Assembly (NCBI GenBank): GCA_015039315.1
Contig: WIDE01000096.1
Coordinates: forward strand, 1-64,000
From: Clavulina sp. PMI_390
Taxonomy: Eukaryota > Basidiomycota > Agaricomycetes > Cantharellales > Hydnaceae
DNA length: 64,000 bases
Direction: 5' to 3'
Below the pieces are notes generated by a model, which worked only from the letters and a program-made list of their open reading frames with translations, was not told where the DNA came from and did not search any database. This document shows positions 35,058 through 46,615 of the stretch, in pieces (the stretch's first letter is position 1; each line of letters starts with the position of its first letter). A program made the translations under genes and the position numbers.

Positions 35058-37608
35058 ATGTCCAGCGACGACCCTAAGCCAGATGTGTCAAATGCTTCGG
35101 TGGAAAATAAACTCGACGTCGCTCCAGAATCTTCACTTGGCTTGCAAAATAGCCCCACAAGTGCAGAAGCACCAACGCTTACCCCCTCGACAAGCAATGT
35201 CGCCGAACCTCCATACTCAATATTCAATCAGCGTCAAAAATGGTTCATTGTAATCCTGGTCACATTCTGCAGCGTATTCTCCCCATTGGCTGCAAGTATA
35301 TACTTCCCAGCTATACCAAGCCTTACGAAAGCATTCCATAAGGACACGCAAAGCATCAAGTATGGCGTTCGATATTATTAGAAACATCTACAAAAGGCCT
35401 ACAACGCTCCACTCATTTTTCATCCACGTAGCTTGACAGTTACAATATATCAGATCAGTCAAGGAATAGGTGCGGGAATCGAACACCCGCTCAACGACGA
35501 GAAGTTGATCTATCTTCCATTCATAGCACCAAGCTTCTGGGGTGCCCTAGCCGATGTATCGGGCCGAAGGTATGCCTTGGACCGTCTCGCCGTTGACTTG
35601 CAGGGCTAATCGAAGTATTATCATTCAAGGCCAATATTCATCGCTTGCATGGTTATATTCAGCGTTATCCAGTTTCTTCTTGCTGTAATCCCGGACTCAG
35701 CCTACGGTGCTTTAGTAGCTCTACGGCTGCTATCCGCAGTAGGAAGCTCTCCGACCATTGCACTTGGTACGCTACGGTTCTCAAACAATCATGTTTCCCC
35801 TCTCATCCTGGACATAACTAGGGGCCGGCATCGTTGGGGACATAGCCGCTCCTGTTGAAAGAGGCAAGTACATGGGGCTGGTTTTTGCGGGCATTATGGT
35901 CGGACCTTGTATTGGGTGAGCCTAGTTTCCACTTTCGTGCTGGTGTTGCTGATGTATTTTGGGGTCTAGGCCGGTCTTTGGAGCGCTGTTAGATGCCCGG
36001 TGGGGCTGGCGGTGGGTAAAATTCACTTTGCACCCTCAACTTCCTCCGCTGACCTGAGCGGCGCTCCCATTGTAACTCCCTCCAGCTCTATCTTCTGGTT
36101 CATGGGCGTAGGCTCAGCATCGGCTATGGTGCCCATGATTTTCTTCCTTCCTGAAACACTTCGGTCGCTAGTAGGCAATGGGAGTATTCCTGCTCGAGGG
36201 TTCAGTCGTTCTCTCTGGTCGGTCATCCAGGCTGGAAAGCAGGAAAGGCTTGTTTCTCCATCAGTGGTACCCGACGCGAAAAAGAAGTCGGGGAATCCTG
36301 TAAGACCACAAGCTTTCCTCCTCTACGTTCATATTCTGGCTGACCCTGGGACCAATTCTCGACCTTAGCTCATAGCTTTGACGTATATTCTCGAGAAGGA
36401 TGTGGCAATCATTCTATTCTTCAATGGCTTTCAAACGACGACTATGTTTGCTATCGTGAGCCATCTTCTTGCTCCAGTGGACGCTCTCTCTGACCAAGGG
36501 TCTCTCTTGTGCAGCTGACATCTTTGTCCAACGTCATGCAGAAGTCATATAATCTTTCCACAAGCGAAACAGGCCTCACGCTGCATGTGACACCATTCAG
36601 AGTGCGATCCGAGAAAGTATATATGATGAATCTAACCATTTCGCTGTGTAGCTTGCCCATCGGTTTTAGCATGTTCATCTCTAATGTTATTAGTGGGCGG
36701 GTCCTTGACTGGGAGTTCCGACGTATGCGTGCCAAGCTGGCGAAACAAAAGCAGGACGACCAGGAGACTTCGTCTCAAAACGTCGTGACCGCTACGAAGA
36801 AGATGGATCCAAATGATCTTCTGGAGTTTCCCGTTGAGCATGCGAGAATGAGATTGCTACCACTTTGTAAGTTCCCCTGTGAAATCTCGCTGGTTACTGA
36901 GTGCATGACGGTTTCTGACGTTCTGATTCCTCCTCAACTAATAGACTGCATCGTTTCGTGGAGTGCCACGATTGCTTATGGCTGGTTGCTTGAGACGAAG
37001 CAGCCCCTCGTCGCCCCTCTGATCATGCAGTTTATCGGTGAGTCCTGATAGCATTATTTCTTACTGGGTCTATCCCTCAATTTGGATGCCCTGTTCATGT
37101 TCACAGCGGGTTACAACATCATGGCTATACTTCAGATCTCCCAAGTCATGCTTGTAGATCTATATCCAGCCAGGAGTGCCTCCGTGACAGCAAACGTGAG
37201 AGTTCAAGCTGCTCACCTCCGTGAACCGCCGTCCCTGACACCAATCCAATATCCTAGAACAACCTCATTCGGTGCTTAACCAGCGCGGCTGGCACTGCGT
37301 CGATTAACCCAATGACTAATGCTCTGGGAATCGGCTGGAGTCTCGTCAGTGGCTCATTAGTATGATAATCGTCGCTGATCTAGGAACTAAAGCTTGATTT
37401 TGTGTAGGTGATCTTCACGGCGTTTGGGGCAATGCTGTCTCCACTGATGGTCCTGGAATACAAGCGTGGTATGAAGTGGAGGCAGAATAGAGCGGAGCGT
37501 GATAGGAGGCGTGAGTTGTCGGAAGCGCAAGGATCGACCGATTCAGCCTTGGGGAGGGCTGTGGCCTACGGTGCTGAAGGGACCCCTTCAACGATCGAAA
37601 AGGCATAA
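35058..37608 (+). CDS. Major facilitator superfamily transporter, DHA1 (drug:H+ antiporter) type, copy 1
   Basis: Twelve-span proton antiporter at the plasma membrane, of the fungal Qdr/Tpo/Aqr group. ATG 35058 starts a hydrophilic N-terminus rich in Ser/Thr/Pro. TM1 is WFIVILVTFCSVFSPLAASI followed by YFPAIPSLTKAF. Across an intron come YQISQGI/APSFWGALADVSGRR, containing MFS motif A (GALADVSGRR). Then follow VALRLLSAVGSSPTIALG/AG and VGDIAAPVERGKYMGLVFAG, typical of DHA1. The central cytoplasmic loop has SIPARGFSRSLWSVI. The second half includes FQTTTMFAI, SNVMQKSYNLS, SMFISNVISGRVLD, YGWLLETKQPLVAPL, SQVMLVDLYPARSAS, SAAGTASINPMTNALGIGW and LSPLMVLEYKRGMKW, with stop at 37608. At least twelve exons. 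All segments match copy 2, so the gene looks intact. The substrate is not predictable. Confidence 0.85.
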
Positions 37609-38114
37609 GTGAAGAGAGCGCAGAGCCGTCACCAGGGGATGTATCTCAAGGTGATGAACGGGGGATCGGCTGGTTGAGACAGGCGTGATTGATAGTAGTA
37701 GCTGATATTTTATCTGCATGCATTTTGAATATCACGGAAATATGAAGCTGCGACCCGTTCGGTGTCATAGGTCGCAAGTTAGTCTGCGAGAGTGCACTGA
37801 TGATTGGCAAGTCATTCTTTGGTTGACCAAACAAGCGGCTCTCGGCAGCCCGTCGCTCGACGCAGATCGTGTTCACCAACTCTCAGCTTGCGCCCTTCGG
37901 AGAAAATCTTCCAAGCCCCCAACTCAAATTCTCTCCGTCACGTCAGCACGCTTATCTACTATATAACCGTTATCGGATCAGCACGCGCGTCTTCTTTCAT
38001 CCGCGGCGGTTACTCCAAGAACCCGCGGCAAGCCAAGACAAAATATGCAGGGTATAAAAAGCGAGCACCAAGCGCCACAACCAAACAAGTTACTGCCAAG
38101 CTCCTCCAACTCTG
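37609..38114. other. Intergenic region between transporter copies 1 and 2
   Basis: About 500 bp. The part 37930-37965 (CTCTCCGTCACGTCAGCACGC and following) resembles the region at 34940-34970 upstream of copy 1 (CCCACGTCAGCATGCTTATCT), showing that the duplication included promoter sequence. A TATAAAAAG element at 38053-38061, about 55 bp before the copy 2 start, is a good TATA candidate. Confidence 0.55.
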
Positions 38115-40713
38115 ATGTCACAAACTAAAATGTCTGGCCGCGACTCGACACTCGAGGTTTCCAATAATCCACCAGAGCAGCACCCCATCGGTGTTGCGGA
38201 TATAGGCCCATCCTCGAGTTCCCTTACTACATCTTCGCTAACGCCTAAGACGAGCGACGAAGCTCAACCGCCATACTCAATGTTCACGAAAAACCAGAAA
38301 TGGCTCATTGTTATCTTGGTAACGTTCTGCAGCGTATTCTCACCACTGGCCGCAAGCATCTACTTCCCAGCCATACCAAGCCTCACCAAGGCGTTCCACA
38401 AGGACACTCAAAGCATTAAGTAAACCCCCGCTCACTTTCACCAGAAGCACATCTGTAACCTCACCATCATGCTCATTTTTATTCACACAGCTTGACAGTG
38501 ACGATATATCAAATAAGCCAGGGAATAGGTGTGAATGTTTTGGGAGATAATTCAGGGAGGAAGACCCTGATTTCGTTCTATTTTTCCTTCGTAGCACCCA
38601 GTCTGTGGGGCGCATTGGCTGATGTGTCAGGCCGAAGGTTTGCGTTGGATCACACGTATATACAATATCATGGCTCTTGTTCATGTACTCTATACTGCTC
38701 TAGGCCTATCTTCATTGCATGCATGCTGCTATTCACTATAATTCAATTTGCACTGGCAGTAATCCCGACCTCAGCCTACGCGGCTTTGTTGGTTCTGCGA
38801 TTACTGTCGGCTGCAGGAAGTGCGCCGACTATTGCGCTTGGTGCGTTACTATCCTCAAGCGGGCATGGTCAAATGCTCAGTATGACTCATTTGGAGCATA
38901 ATTAGGTGCGGGCGTGGTGGGAGATATCGCCGCTCCGGTAGAGAGAGGCCGATTCATGGGCCTAGTTTTCGCTGGTACCATGATAGGACCTTGCATAGGG
39001 TGAGCTCGATTTTCTTCTATGGAAATGACAGTGGATTGATCGTTCTATGTAGACCGGTCTTTGGCGCGCTTCTAGATGCCCGCTGGGGTTGGCGGTGTGT
39101 GACAACCAACATGCGGTCAAAGGGGGATGGCTAACAGGAATGACGCACGAATTATAACTCCTCTTAGCTCCATCTTCTGGTTCCTGGGTATAGGATCTGC
39201 GTCAGCAATGATACCATTGATTCTTTTCTTTCCTGAAACACTTCGGGCGCTCGTCGGGAACGGGAGCATTCCGGCCCGAGGCATGAGTCGGTCTCTTTGG
39301 TCGATCATCAAAGCGGCGAAGCAAAAAGCACAAGACCAATCAACGACAGCAACCGTCGTCCCAGACGCGAGGAAAAAATCTGGAAATCCTGTGAGCTTAC
39401 ATCTTGCTTTGTTGCCCATCTTTATCGACATATTCGTGACGCGATCAACCAACATAGTTTGTCGCATTGACCTATATCTTGGAGAAAGATGTGGCGATCA
39501 TCCTATTCTTCAACGCCTTTCAAACTGCCGTGTTTTATGCCATCGTGAGTGTAGACTATTTTCATGATGCGATTCTCCTTCTGACTATTAGATCCTCTTC
39601 CGTAGCTGACGTCATTGTCAAGTGTCATGCAAAAGTCGTATAACCTTTCCACCAGCACGACAGGATTGACTTTGTGGGTGTAAAGTTTCTTAATTTATCA
39701 AGTATCCAGTCTCATGTCTGCTTGATTCCCTCCGACGACAGCCTTCCTGTCGGGATCAGCATGTTTATTTCCAACATCATTACTGGGCGGGTCCTCGATC
39801 GCGAGTTCCGGCGCGTGCAAGGGAAGATAGCCAAACAGAAAGAGATCGACCAGGGGGAGGCATCATCTCAAAGTGTTGCGACAGACTCCAAGAAGATGGA
39901 TCCGAACGATCTTCTCAAGTTCCCCGTTGAACACGCGAGGCTTAGGTTACTGCCTATGTGTACGTCCTGTGTTATGGAAGCCTTTCGACTGCGCAACAAT
40001 CTGACCTCTAAGGGGTATGTTAGACTGCGTTTCCTCGTGGATTGCTACGATCGCGTATGGGTGGCTCCTTGAGACAAAGCAGCCGCTTGCTGCACCGCTC
40101 ATCATGCAATTCATCGGTGAGCCATAAGCTGCCAAGCCTCTCGCTATCACCGGTGCTCAGTCAAACTTATTCCTTTCGTTATCCTAGCGGGATATGGCAT
40201 AATGGCCGTTCTTCAGACCTCTCAGGTGATGTTGGTGGATCTGTATCCGAGCAAGAGTGCCTCCATGTCTGCGAACGTGAGTCCACCTAGAGAGCTGTTC
40301 GAGTTTCTTTCTCACCTTCCTCGTTCCTGTGGACTAGAACAACCTGATTCGATGCTTGACTAGCGCGGCTGGAACAGCAGCCATTGACCCAATGACTAAT
40401 GCGCTAGGGATCGGCTGGAGTCTGGTAAGTAACTCCACGTGCTTCGAGGATGATATTGCTAGTTTGTGCTGAGGCTACAATTGCTGGATATCAGGTTATC
40501 TTTACAGGATTTGCGGCGTTATTGTCTCCGCTTATGGTCCTCGAATATCACCGTGGTATGAAGTGGAGGCAGGAGCGCGCAGAGCGAGATCGTAGGCGTG
40601 AGGGTGCTGGTCAGCAGGCAGCTGGTGCTACAGGCCAGAACCAAAAGGAGCCGATTGATGTCGAACGGAAAGATTCGAATCTTGAAGAAAAGGACGACAA
40701 GAAAGGAGAGTAA
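38115..40713 (+). CDS. Major facilitator superfamily transporter, DHA1 type, copy 2
   Basis: Tandem paralogue of the gene at 35058, with the same exon pattern. ATG 38115 (MSQTKMSGRDST) is followed by a variable Ser/Thr-rich N-terminus and then WLIVILVTFCSVFSPLAASI, nearly identical to copy 1. MFS motif A reads GALADVSGRR. Other landmarks are VGDIAAPVERGRFMGLVFAG, PVFGALLDARWGWR, SIFWFLGIGSASAMIPLILF, YILEKDVAIILFFNAFQTA, SVMQKSYNLSTSTTGLTL, SMFISNIITGRVLD, IATIAYGWLLETKQPLAAPL, SQVMLVDLYPSKSASM and LSPLMVLEYHRGMKW. The C-terminus is charged and ends at TAA 40713. No broken splice site or stop was found, so it should be functional. Its 3' half from about 39990 reappears as the partial third copy after the assembly gap. 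Confidence 0.87.
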
Positions 40714-41179
40714 TCTCGGGAATGAGCCCAGATGTTTGGCATGGACAACTTAAATCTTTCTGAGGACTCTATTTTCCCAATTACATCGGACATGGAAGAA
40801 AAAATAAGAAAATAAATATTTAATCTGTGCGATCTTTGGCACTAAGGATGGAGAGAGTATTTTGGGTGGCTTGACCTGGAACCTGAGAGCAATTAACCAT
40901 CAAGGGTAAGCGCCGTAGGCTCGCCGGGGTAGCAGCATCGAGGAAGAATGGGATAAGCTTTTTCTTCCTGAATCTGGGCCACTGAACCGCTTAGGTGTTG
41001 GGCGGATTGCATACATTGATTATAAAGGATAGTGATTCGATGAGGCTCGGCTTGGTGTTGGCCCCTGCGGTAATGAACTCGACTGGGCACGCTCCTCCTA
41101 TCCGATCCCCTGTTTTGGAGCACAGCACCTGCTTATTCTCTGGAGAACCGAACTTACATCGGTTGAGTTCGCCTAAACG
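40714..41179. other. 3' flank of transporter copy 2 and upstream flank of a trypsin-like pseudogene
   Basis: About 470 bp. The part 40870-40990 (with AAGCGCCGTAGGCTCG) resembles 46390-46450 upstream of the intact trypsin-like gene and 42590-42720 after transporter copy 3, so it is a repeated flank of the duplicated block. No gene is seen. Confidence 0.5.
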
Positions 41180-41717
41180 CTTCTCCCTCATGGGCCTAGA
41201 AACTGGCAATTATACCCGGAAGACCGCCTCCTGGCGCTCAAGGGGGCTGCCAAGGATGAGTGGATGCGTAACCCCGAGATGTGGGGACGCCAAGGACGAA
41301 TTATGTTTGATGGTCGTCAAGTATGGTACTGCCCCTAGTGCTACACTTGGACGCGTGAATGGTGCCTTCCCAATTGTTCGCTGGTGCTTCCAGGGTGGCA
41401 CGGTCCGTCGGTCGAACATCTGTGGAGTAGTTCATGATCAGCCATGAAGGAAGATCCCAATTCTTCAGAAAAAAGACATCCAAGTGCCATTCTCGCCGAA
41501 TTTGTGGCCGGGTTGGTGGTCTGCTCACTGGAGTTTTTGGAACCTTTGAGAATGGGATGTTCTACCATTTCTCTGTTCCACACTCTTGTCAGCGAATCAG
41601 ATTCAGAGAGGTCTAGTAGCTTCAGCCCGAGGAAATAGACGGGATATTGATAGAACCACCTTCCGAGTGAATAGCAACGGCATCAGAGACGAAAGGATTG
41701 AGGTGCGAGTGTGCAAG
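41180..41717 (+). pseudogene. Trypsin-like protease pseudogene 1, cut by the assembly gap
   Basis: Degenerate copy of the 3' part of the gene at 46616-48516. In shifting frames it encodes RLLALKGAAKDEWMRNPEM (compare RLLALDGIISEHLMRHPDM), a stretch matching the strand before the catalytic Ser, and CGRVGGLLTGVFGTF (compare RGRIGGMLTGGPTAR). Frameshifts lie between the pieces and the GDSG serine motif is not preserved (the site reads around SSEKRHPS). After about 41630 it continues in non-coding sequence nearly identical to 49780-49880 and then hits the N run at 41718. It lacks the 5' two thirds of the gene. Confidence 0.7.
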
Positions 41718-41727
41718 NNNNNNNNNN
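41718..41727. other. Assembly gap of ten N
   Basis: Ten N residues join two sequences that are not collinear with any paralogue. To the left is trypsin-pseudogene flank (matching 49880); to the right is the middle of a transporter gene (matching 39992). The true gap size is unknown, and it lies within duplicated DNA, where assembly collapse is likely. Confidence 0.98.
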
Positions 41728-42446
41728 GCAACAATCTGACCTCTAAGGGGTATGTTAGACTGCGTTTCCTCGTGGATTGCTACGATCGCGTATGGGTGGC
41801 TCCTTGAGACAAAGCAGCCGCTCGCTGCACCCCTCATCATGCAATTTATTGGTGAGCCAGCAGCTGCCAAGCCTCTCGCCCTCACCCATATTCAGTTGAA
41901 CTTATTTCTTTGGTTGACCTAGCGGGGTATGGTATAATGGCCGTTCTTCAGACCTCCCAGGTGATGTTGGTGGACCTTTACCCGAGCAAGAGTGCTTCGA
42001 TGTCTGCGAACGTGAGTCCACCGCCTTATTAAGGCTGTGCAACACCCTTTCTGACTTCTCTCACTGCGGCGTACCAGAACAACTTAATTAGGTGCTTAAT
42101 TAGCGCGGCTGGTACAGCGGCCATCGACCCAATGACTAATGCGCTTGGAATTGGTTGGAGTCTGGTTAGTAAATTCCTGCCCTTCGCTCGCAGTGATGTC
42201 ATTCGTCCATGTTTCTGAGAACCAACTATTGGATATTAGGTCATTTTCACAGGGTTTGCGGCTTTGTTGTCTCCATTCATGGTCCTCGAATATTACCGTG
42301 GAATGCAATGGAGACAGGAGAGAGCAGAGCGAGATCGGAGACGTGAGAATTCTGCACAGCAGGACCCGAAACAAGACGGACCAATCGATGTAGAGAGACA
42401 AGCTTTGAATCTTGAAAGGGAAGACAAGGAACGGTTGGATTCTTGA
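41728..42446 (+). CDS. DHA1 transporter copy 3, 3' part only (5' part lost in the assembly gap)
   Basis: Last four exons of a third DHA1 paralogue. They encode the intron end and WIATIAYGWLLETKQPLAAP, then MAVLQTSQVMLVDLYPSKSA, then RCLISAAGTAAIDPMTNALG, then FTGFAALLSPFMVLEYYRGM. A charged tail follows, stopping at TGA 42444-42446. All splice sites present are intact, so this could be the end of a live gene. The first 90 or so bases after the gap are identical to 39992-40085 of copy 2, intron included, while the sequence beyond diverges at the normal paralogue level. That means either a recent gene conversion or an artificial overlap made at the contig edge. Confidence 0.75.
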
Positions 42447-43993
42447 AGGAATGAGCCCTGACGTTTGGCCTAGCCAGCGGGACCTTCATGACCTTAAATT
42501 CTTGGGCAATAGTATATAAGGCGTGAACACGAAAACAATGAAGAATATTTGAATAAAAATGTTTAACATCGTTGATCCGTGCGATCAAGATTTAGGGAAC
42601 CATTTAGCAGCGATAGACTGCTAAGGATAAGCGTTACAGGTCTACCAGCGTAGCATAGAGGGAGATTGGGACAAGCTTGTCTCGCTCGAATTTGGGGCGT
42701 ATAGTGCTTCGGGCCAGACGAGATGCATGGGCCGATCATGAGGCCAAGGATGAGTCGGATCCTATGCGCCAAGGGGTCTACTGACTTCTTCATGATCATC
42801 AATTGGGCTGGCTGGCTGACAGTCCTTATTGTTCATCATCAGGTTCCATAGGAGACACGGCTCGGTCGCGCTAAATTACAAAGATCGCTTTGTGGCGGTT
42901 CACCCAATTTGATATGCTCAGGTAACGTGGTAGTTGCATTCAGGGCAAGATAGCGCCTTTGGGGCCCGGCCCCCCATATCCGACTCATGCTGTGCCACAG
43001 AATAGTACCATGAGACATGAAATTTCAGGTTGCTATTTGGCTATGTTTCTCTCGTGGAACACTAACAACAACCATGACAAGCAAGAGCTTGCTCACTTGA
43101 GGGTGGCCTGAGATCATGCTCATCAGTAAAACTTTGTTCGAAAAACCCTTGAGTTGGCCCTAGATATACTTTCCCAAGCACTCAATGTCATAGGGAGAGA
43201 TCTTTGGCCCGAATTCCGACAAATATCTGCTACCATGATGCCAGCAACATCCTTCTGCGTTGCGCCGTCATGAGTCAATCGGGAATTATCGATTGTCTGC
43301 CGTATGTAAAGTCGAGTCGAGGCGATAATCCAAAATCCTAAACCAAGCTTCCTGAGATGAGTTGCTATGGGATAAACGGTCCTGGTTGTCCGTCATAACA
43401 CACTCTGGGTTGTAACCGCATCCCACCGCATCATCCTCCAAATTCATCCGTGCCTTGTAAATACGGCATGTCGCATTCAACGGCCCCGCATCACAACTTC
43501 GCTAACTTTGGTGAAGAAAAATTTCCTTCCAACCCTGACACTAGCAAGGGGTTGACCGAGACCGAGAAATACCCCTGTACACGAGGCGCTATTGGGGCGG
43601 TGAAGGCCATTACCAATGATTTCTAACGGTCTGCGCTGAACGTGAGCCAGGTGCAGCTCCCTTTCCTGGAGAATTGGGTCCACTCCTCAGTCTGGCGCAT
43701 TTGACCTTGCTGCGAATGCGTCAGTCGAACGCTAAGAGAATGTGGCCCTGTTGTAGGGTATGGTGAATATGCAGCCGAATGTGTCATTTGAAATGGATGC
43801 ATTTGTGGTCGGCGGGACGTCGATACACACAGGAAATCAGACCCCGACCCACCTCGTTGCACCGATGCATAAGCGAAAGGATTTAGGCTCAAATACCGCA
43901 CCAGTCCTTGGATTTTTATCCCATTATCACAAATCTCCTCCCCATCGCTGGAGCATCAGAGCCTCCTCCCTCATCTCGTCTTGTCCCAGTAAT
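42447..43993. other. Intergenic region, left part of the duplicated block
   Basis: About 1.5 kb. It holds the 3' flank of transporter copy 3 (with the same downstream motif as at 40890 and 46390) and, from about 42980 on, sequence homologous to 50150-51140 upstream of the second MOCOS-like gene. For example CCTAAACCAAGCTTCCT occurs at about 43340 and 50486. It should include the promoter of the first MOCOS-like gene. No gene is seen. Confidence 0.5.
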
Positions 43994-45951
43994 ATGGCGT
44001 ATCTATCACCCTTCTTCATCGAGTCAAACGAGACGATGGTCTCGGCTATAAAACGTTTCGTCAACTCCCATCCCTCATATCTCGAAACCTCTGCCATTGA
44101 CGAGCTTCGATCTCGCGAATTCAGACGCCTGAGTACAGGTGGTGTGTACATGGACTACACTGGCGCGGGGCTTTACCCCGAATCGCTTGTCTATGATCAT
44201 GCCCAGGTCCTTGCGAGCAATGTTTTTGGTAACCCTCACTCGGCTTCCCCTAGGTTCGTTGAAATCACTTGGGGATTGCTCGATTGCGAGTTCACATGGC
44301 TGACCAAGTTCGATTATAACGTTTGACAGTTCCATGCTCTCATCCACCTATGTTCACGCCGCGCGCGTTGCGGTGCTTAATTTCTTCGATGCTGACCCCG
44401 AGGATTATGATGTTGTCTTCACTCCAAACGCGAGTGGCGCTCTCCGCATCGTTGGCGAATCATATCCTTTCACCAAAGGCACGAGTGACCACCTCATTCT
44501 ACCCCTCGATGCACATAATTCTGTCAACGGGCTCCGCGAATTTGCTGTCAAGGCGGGTGCCAAAGTCAAATATATGCCTATCAAGGTTGCATGGAGGCAA
44601 CGTTTCTATGCCCCCTCGGAATCGGCTGGAGGACTTTTTGTTCTCACTGGACAATCTAACTTGTCGGGCTTGAAAGGCAATCTTAACCTGCTCGCCGACG
44701 CCAAGTCTCAAGGTTACGATACACTCCTCGATGCTGCTGCTCTTGCACCATCAACAGCAATCTCGCTTCGGTCTCTAAATGGCTCAGTTGATGCTCTTGC
44801 TATTAGCTTATACAAACTTATTGGCTATCCGACAGGGGTCGGGTGCCTCGTGGCCCGGAAGGAGTTCCTTGCCAAGCTAAGGAAGCCTTGGTTTAGTGGC
44901 GGCTCCGTCCTCATCGTGCAGGTCAGTGCCGAACCCTTCTACGCATGGATCATCGTCTCTTATATTTTCCCCTGGACTTTAGAGTCCTAATATGGGCCGA
45001 CTACTCCTTGAGGGTCATGAACGCTGGGAGGATGGGACTGTCAACTTTCTATCGTGAGTGGCCATCGAGTACATGACTGATCCCAACCTAAGCTGATTCA
45101 CTCTCTTGCTCTGGTTACTCCCGATGGTACATCTTCCTCGTGGCGTCCTCGCTTAATACCCCTGTCTACCGTTCAATTGCCTCCTCTAAATGCCTTACCC
45201 CTGTCATCTGCCACATCTACCTGGGTCACTACATAGCCTAATTGCTGTCCCACGGGGCCTACAGATTCTGAATAATCACCTTCCCGTAATGGCGAAGCGA
45301 CTCCCCCTCCTTATGCATTTCACCCTTTCCTCTCTTGCGTCCCTGAAACACGCAAACGGCGCTCCGCTAATAGAGCTTCACTCTCCGTCCTCGCCCGACG
45401 CCTATTCACCATACAGCCATGGTGCCGTAATCAGCATGTCATTCCTCAGGCCAACCGGTGTTCGCGTTCCCCCTCATGATGTCGAACATCGCGCGTCCGC
45501 CGCCAATATTCACGTCCGTGCTGGGTGCTTATGCAACCCTGGTGCTGCCAGCTGCCTCCTCGGGCGCGCCAAGATGCTCAATGAATGGGAGATCCATGCA
45601 CAGGACTCACATGGCAACTATGATACCCCTGCGTCCGTACAGGAATCATACGCCGCCAATAAGCATATGGAGCGCCTAATTCGTGAGGAGGGTGTCGTGC
45701 GCATCAGTTTTGGATTAGCGAGTGCTATTTCGGACGCCGCTATGTTCATTGATTTTGCGCGTGGCTTCTTCGGTGTGAATAATGCAGTTCCGAAGGAGGC
45801 CGAGGCTGTGGCGCCAAAATTAAGGATGAAGACGGCATCCCAAGCGGAAATGAGGAGGGAGCAGATTCAACCGACTAGGAAGCGCTCGGGAGTGTTGTCG
45901 AAACTCCGTAGCTTACCAAGAATGGTTTTACCAATTAGTGCTTCCAATTAG
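43290..45951 (+). repeat. Duplicated block, copy 1 (pairs with about 50440-53089)
   Basis: Gene plus about 700 bp of upstream non-coding DNA is repeated in the same order and orientation at about 50440-53089. Similarity is high in exons (protein blocks identical over many residues) and still readable in introns and the promoter region. The boundaries are approximate because they were found by eye. Confidence 0.75.
43994..45951 (+). CDS. Class-V aminotransferase, molybdenum-cofactor-sulfurase-like, without MOSC domain (copy 1)
   Basis: PLP enzyme resembling the N-terminal NifS-like domain of MOCOS/HxB, which takes sulfur from cysteine. Exons 43994-44253, 44330-44921, 44983-45053 and 45237-45951 give 545 aa. 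Landmarks are GGVYMDYTGAGLYPESLV and NVFGNPHSASPR (substrate and cofactor entry), PNASGALRIVGESYP, LLDAAALAPSTAISL (Asp binding the pyridine N), the PLP lysine in SLYKLIGYPTGVGCL, and the Cys loop VRAGCLCNPGAA (compare R.G..CNPG in MOCOS). The C-terminus beyond about residue 500 is basic and has no MOSC domain, so it is not a full Moco sulfurase. It may be a stand-alone desulfurase or desulfurase-like enzyme of another pathway. A paralogue lies at 51141 with identical intron positions. The ATG choice is supported by alignment of both copies. Confidence 0.82.
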
Positions 45952-46615
45952 TATAACGTTAATGTTCTCTCGGGGGCTGTATCATAGATATGCTGTATAA
46001 TGTCTCTAGATTCTCGAGCTGTATCGTCGCATGTGGATCACCCAGTGTTTACTTTACTACTCCTTAATGCTCAAAAATTTATTCTTCTTGATCGACCCGC
46101 TTTCAATCAGCCACAAGATATTGCTATTGCCGGTGAATAAGGGACCTGGCATGCGCTGCAGGTACAGCAGTTCATCGACATACCAGTTCGTTGACCGCCA
46201 AGCACAAGAAGAGTGAGCTCTGACTTCTGACATGGGCACTTTAGGCCTCTGTCCCAACTACTTCATGGACAATAGTATATGAGAGATGTTCAGGAGGAAG
46301 CGAGAAAACAAATATTTTATACGTGTGACTCGTGCCTCTCAGGGCATTTTCGCGGCGTTCCATAGCTTCGTTGGATGGCTTGACTTGGAAATCCGTCAAT
46401 AATGAAGTATTAAAGAGAAGCGCCAGAGGCTCGACGGTCTTGGTGTTGAGGTCCTGACAGCAAGCAAAAACACTATACAACAGACTGCTTTGAAACATCT
46501 GCCATTACTCGACGTTAATCAATCTGCGTACACTATTATCATTAGCCTCGACTCGTACCCTAGTATGTGAACTTAATTCTCCATCGCTTCCTGTGCCAAA
46601 CGTTCGTCTATTTTA
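45952..46615. other. Intergenic region before the trypsin-like gene
   Basis: About 660 bp. It includes the 3' flank of the MOCOS-like gene and a flank (46260-46480) shared with 40870-40990 and 42590-42720. The missing 5' exon of the trypsin-like gene may lie near 46500-46560, since a GT donor at 46563 (GTATGTG) fits the acceptor at 46616. Confidence 0.4.

Noticed and set aside
35466..35530. tRNA-like text on the minus strand inside an intron of the first DHA1 transporter (GGGAATCGAACACCC resembles a reversed T-arm, with a TCAAC/GTTGA hairpin beside it).
   Set aside because: The T-stem has two mismatches, the anticodon loop would have eight bases, and no acceptor or D-arm fits. It may be a chance match or a very old remnant.
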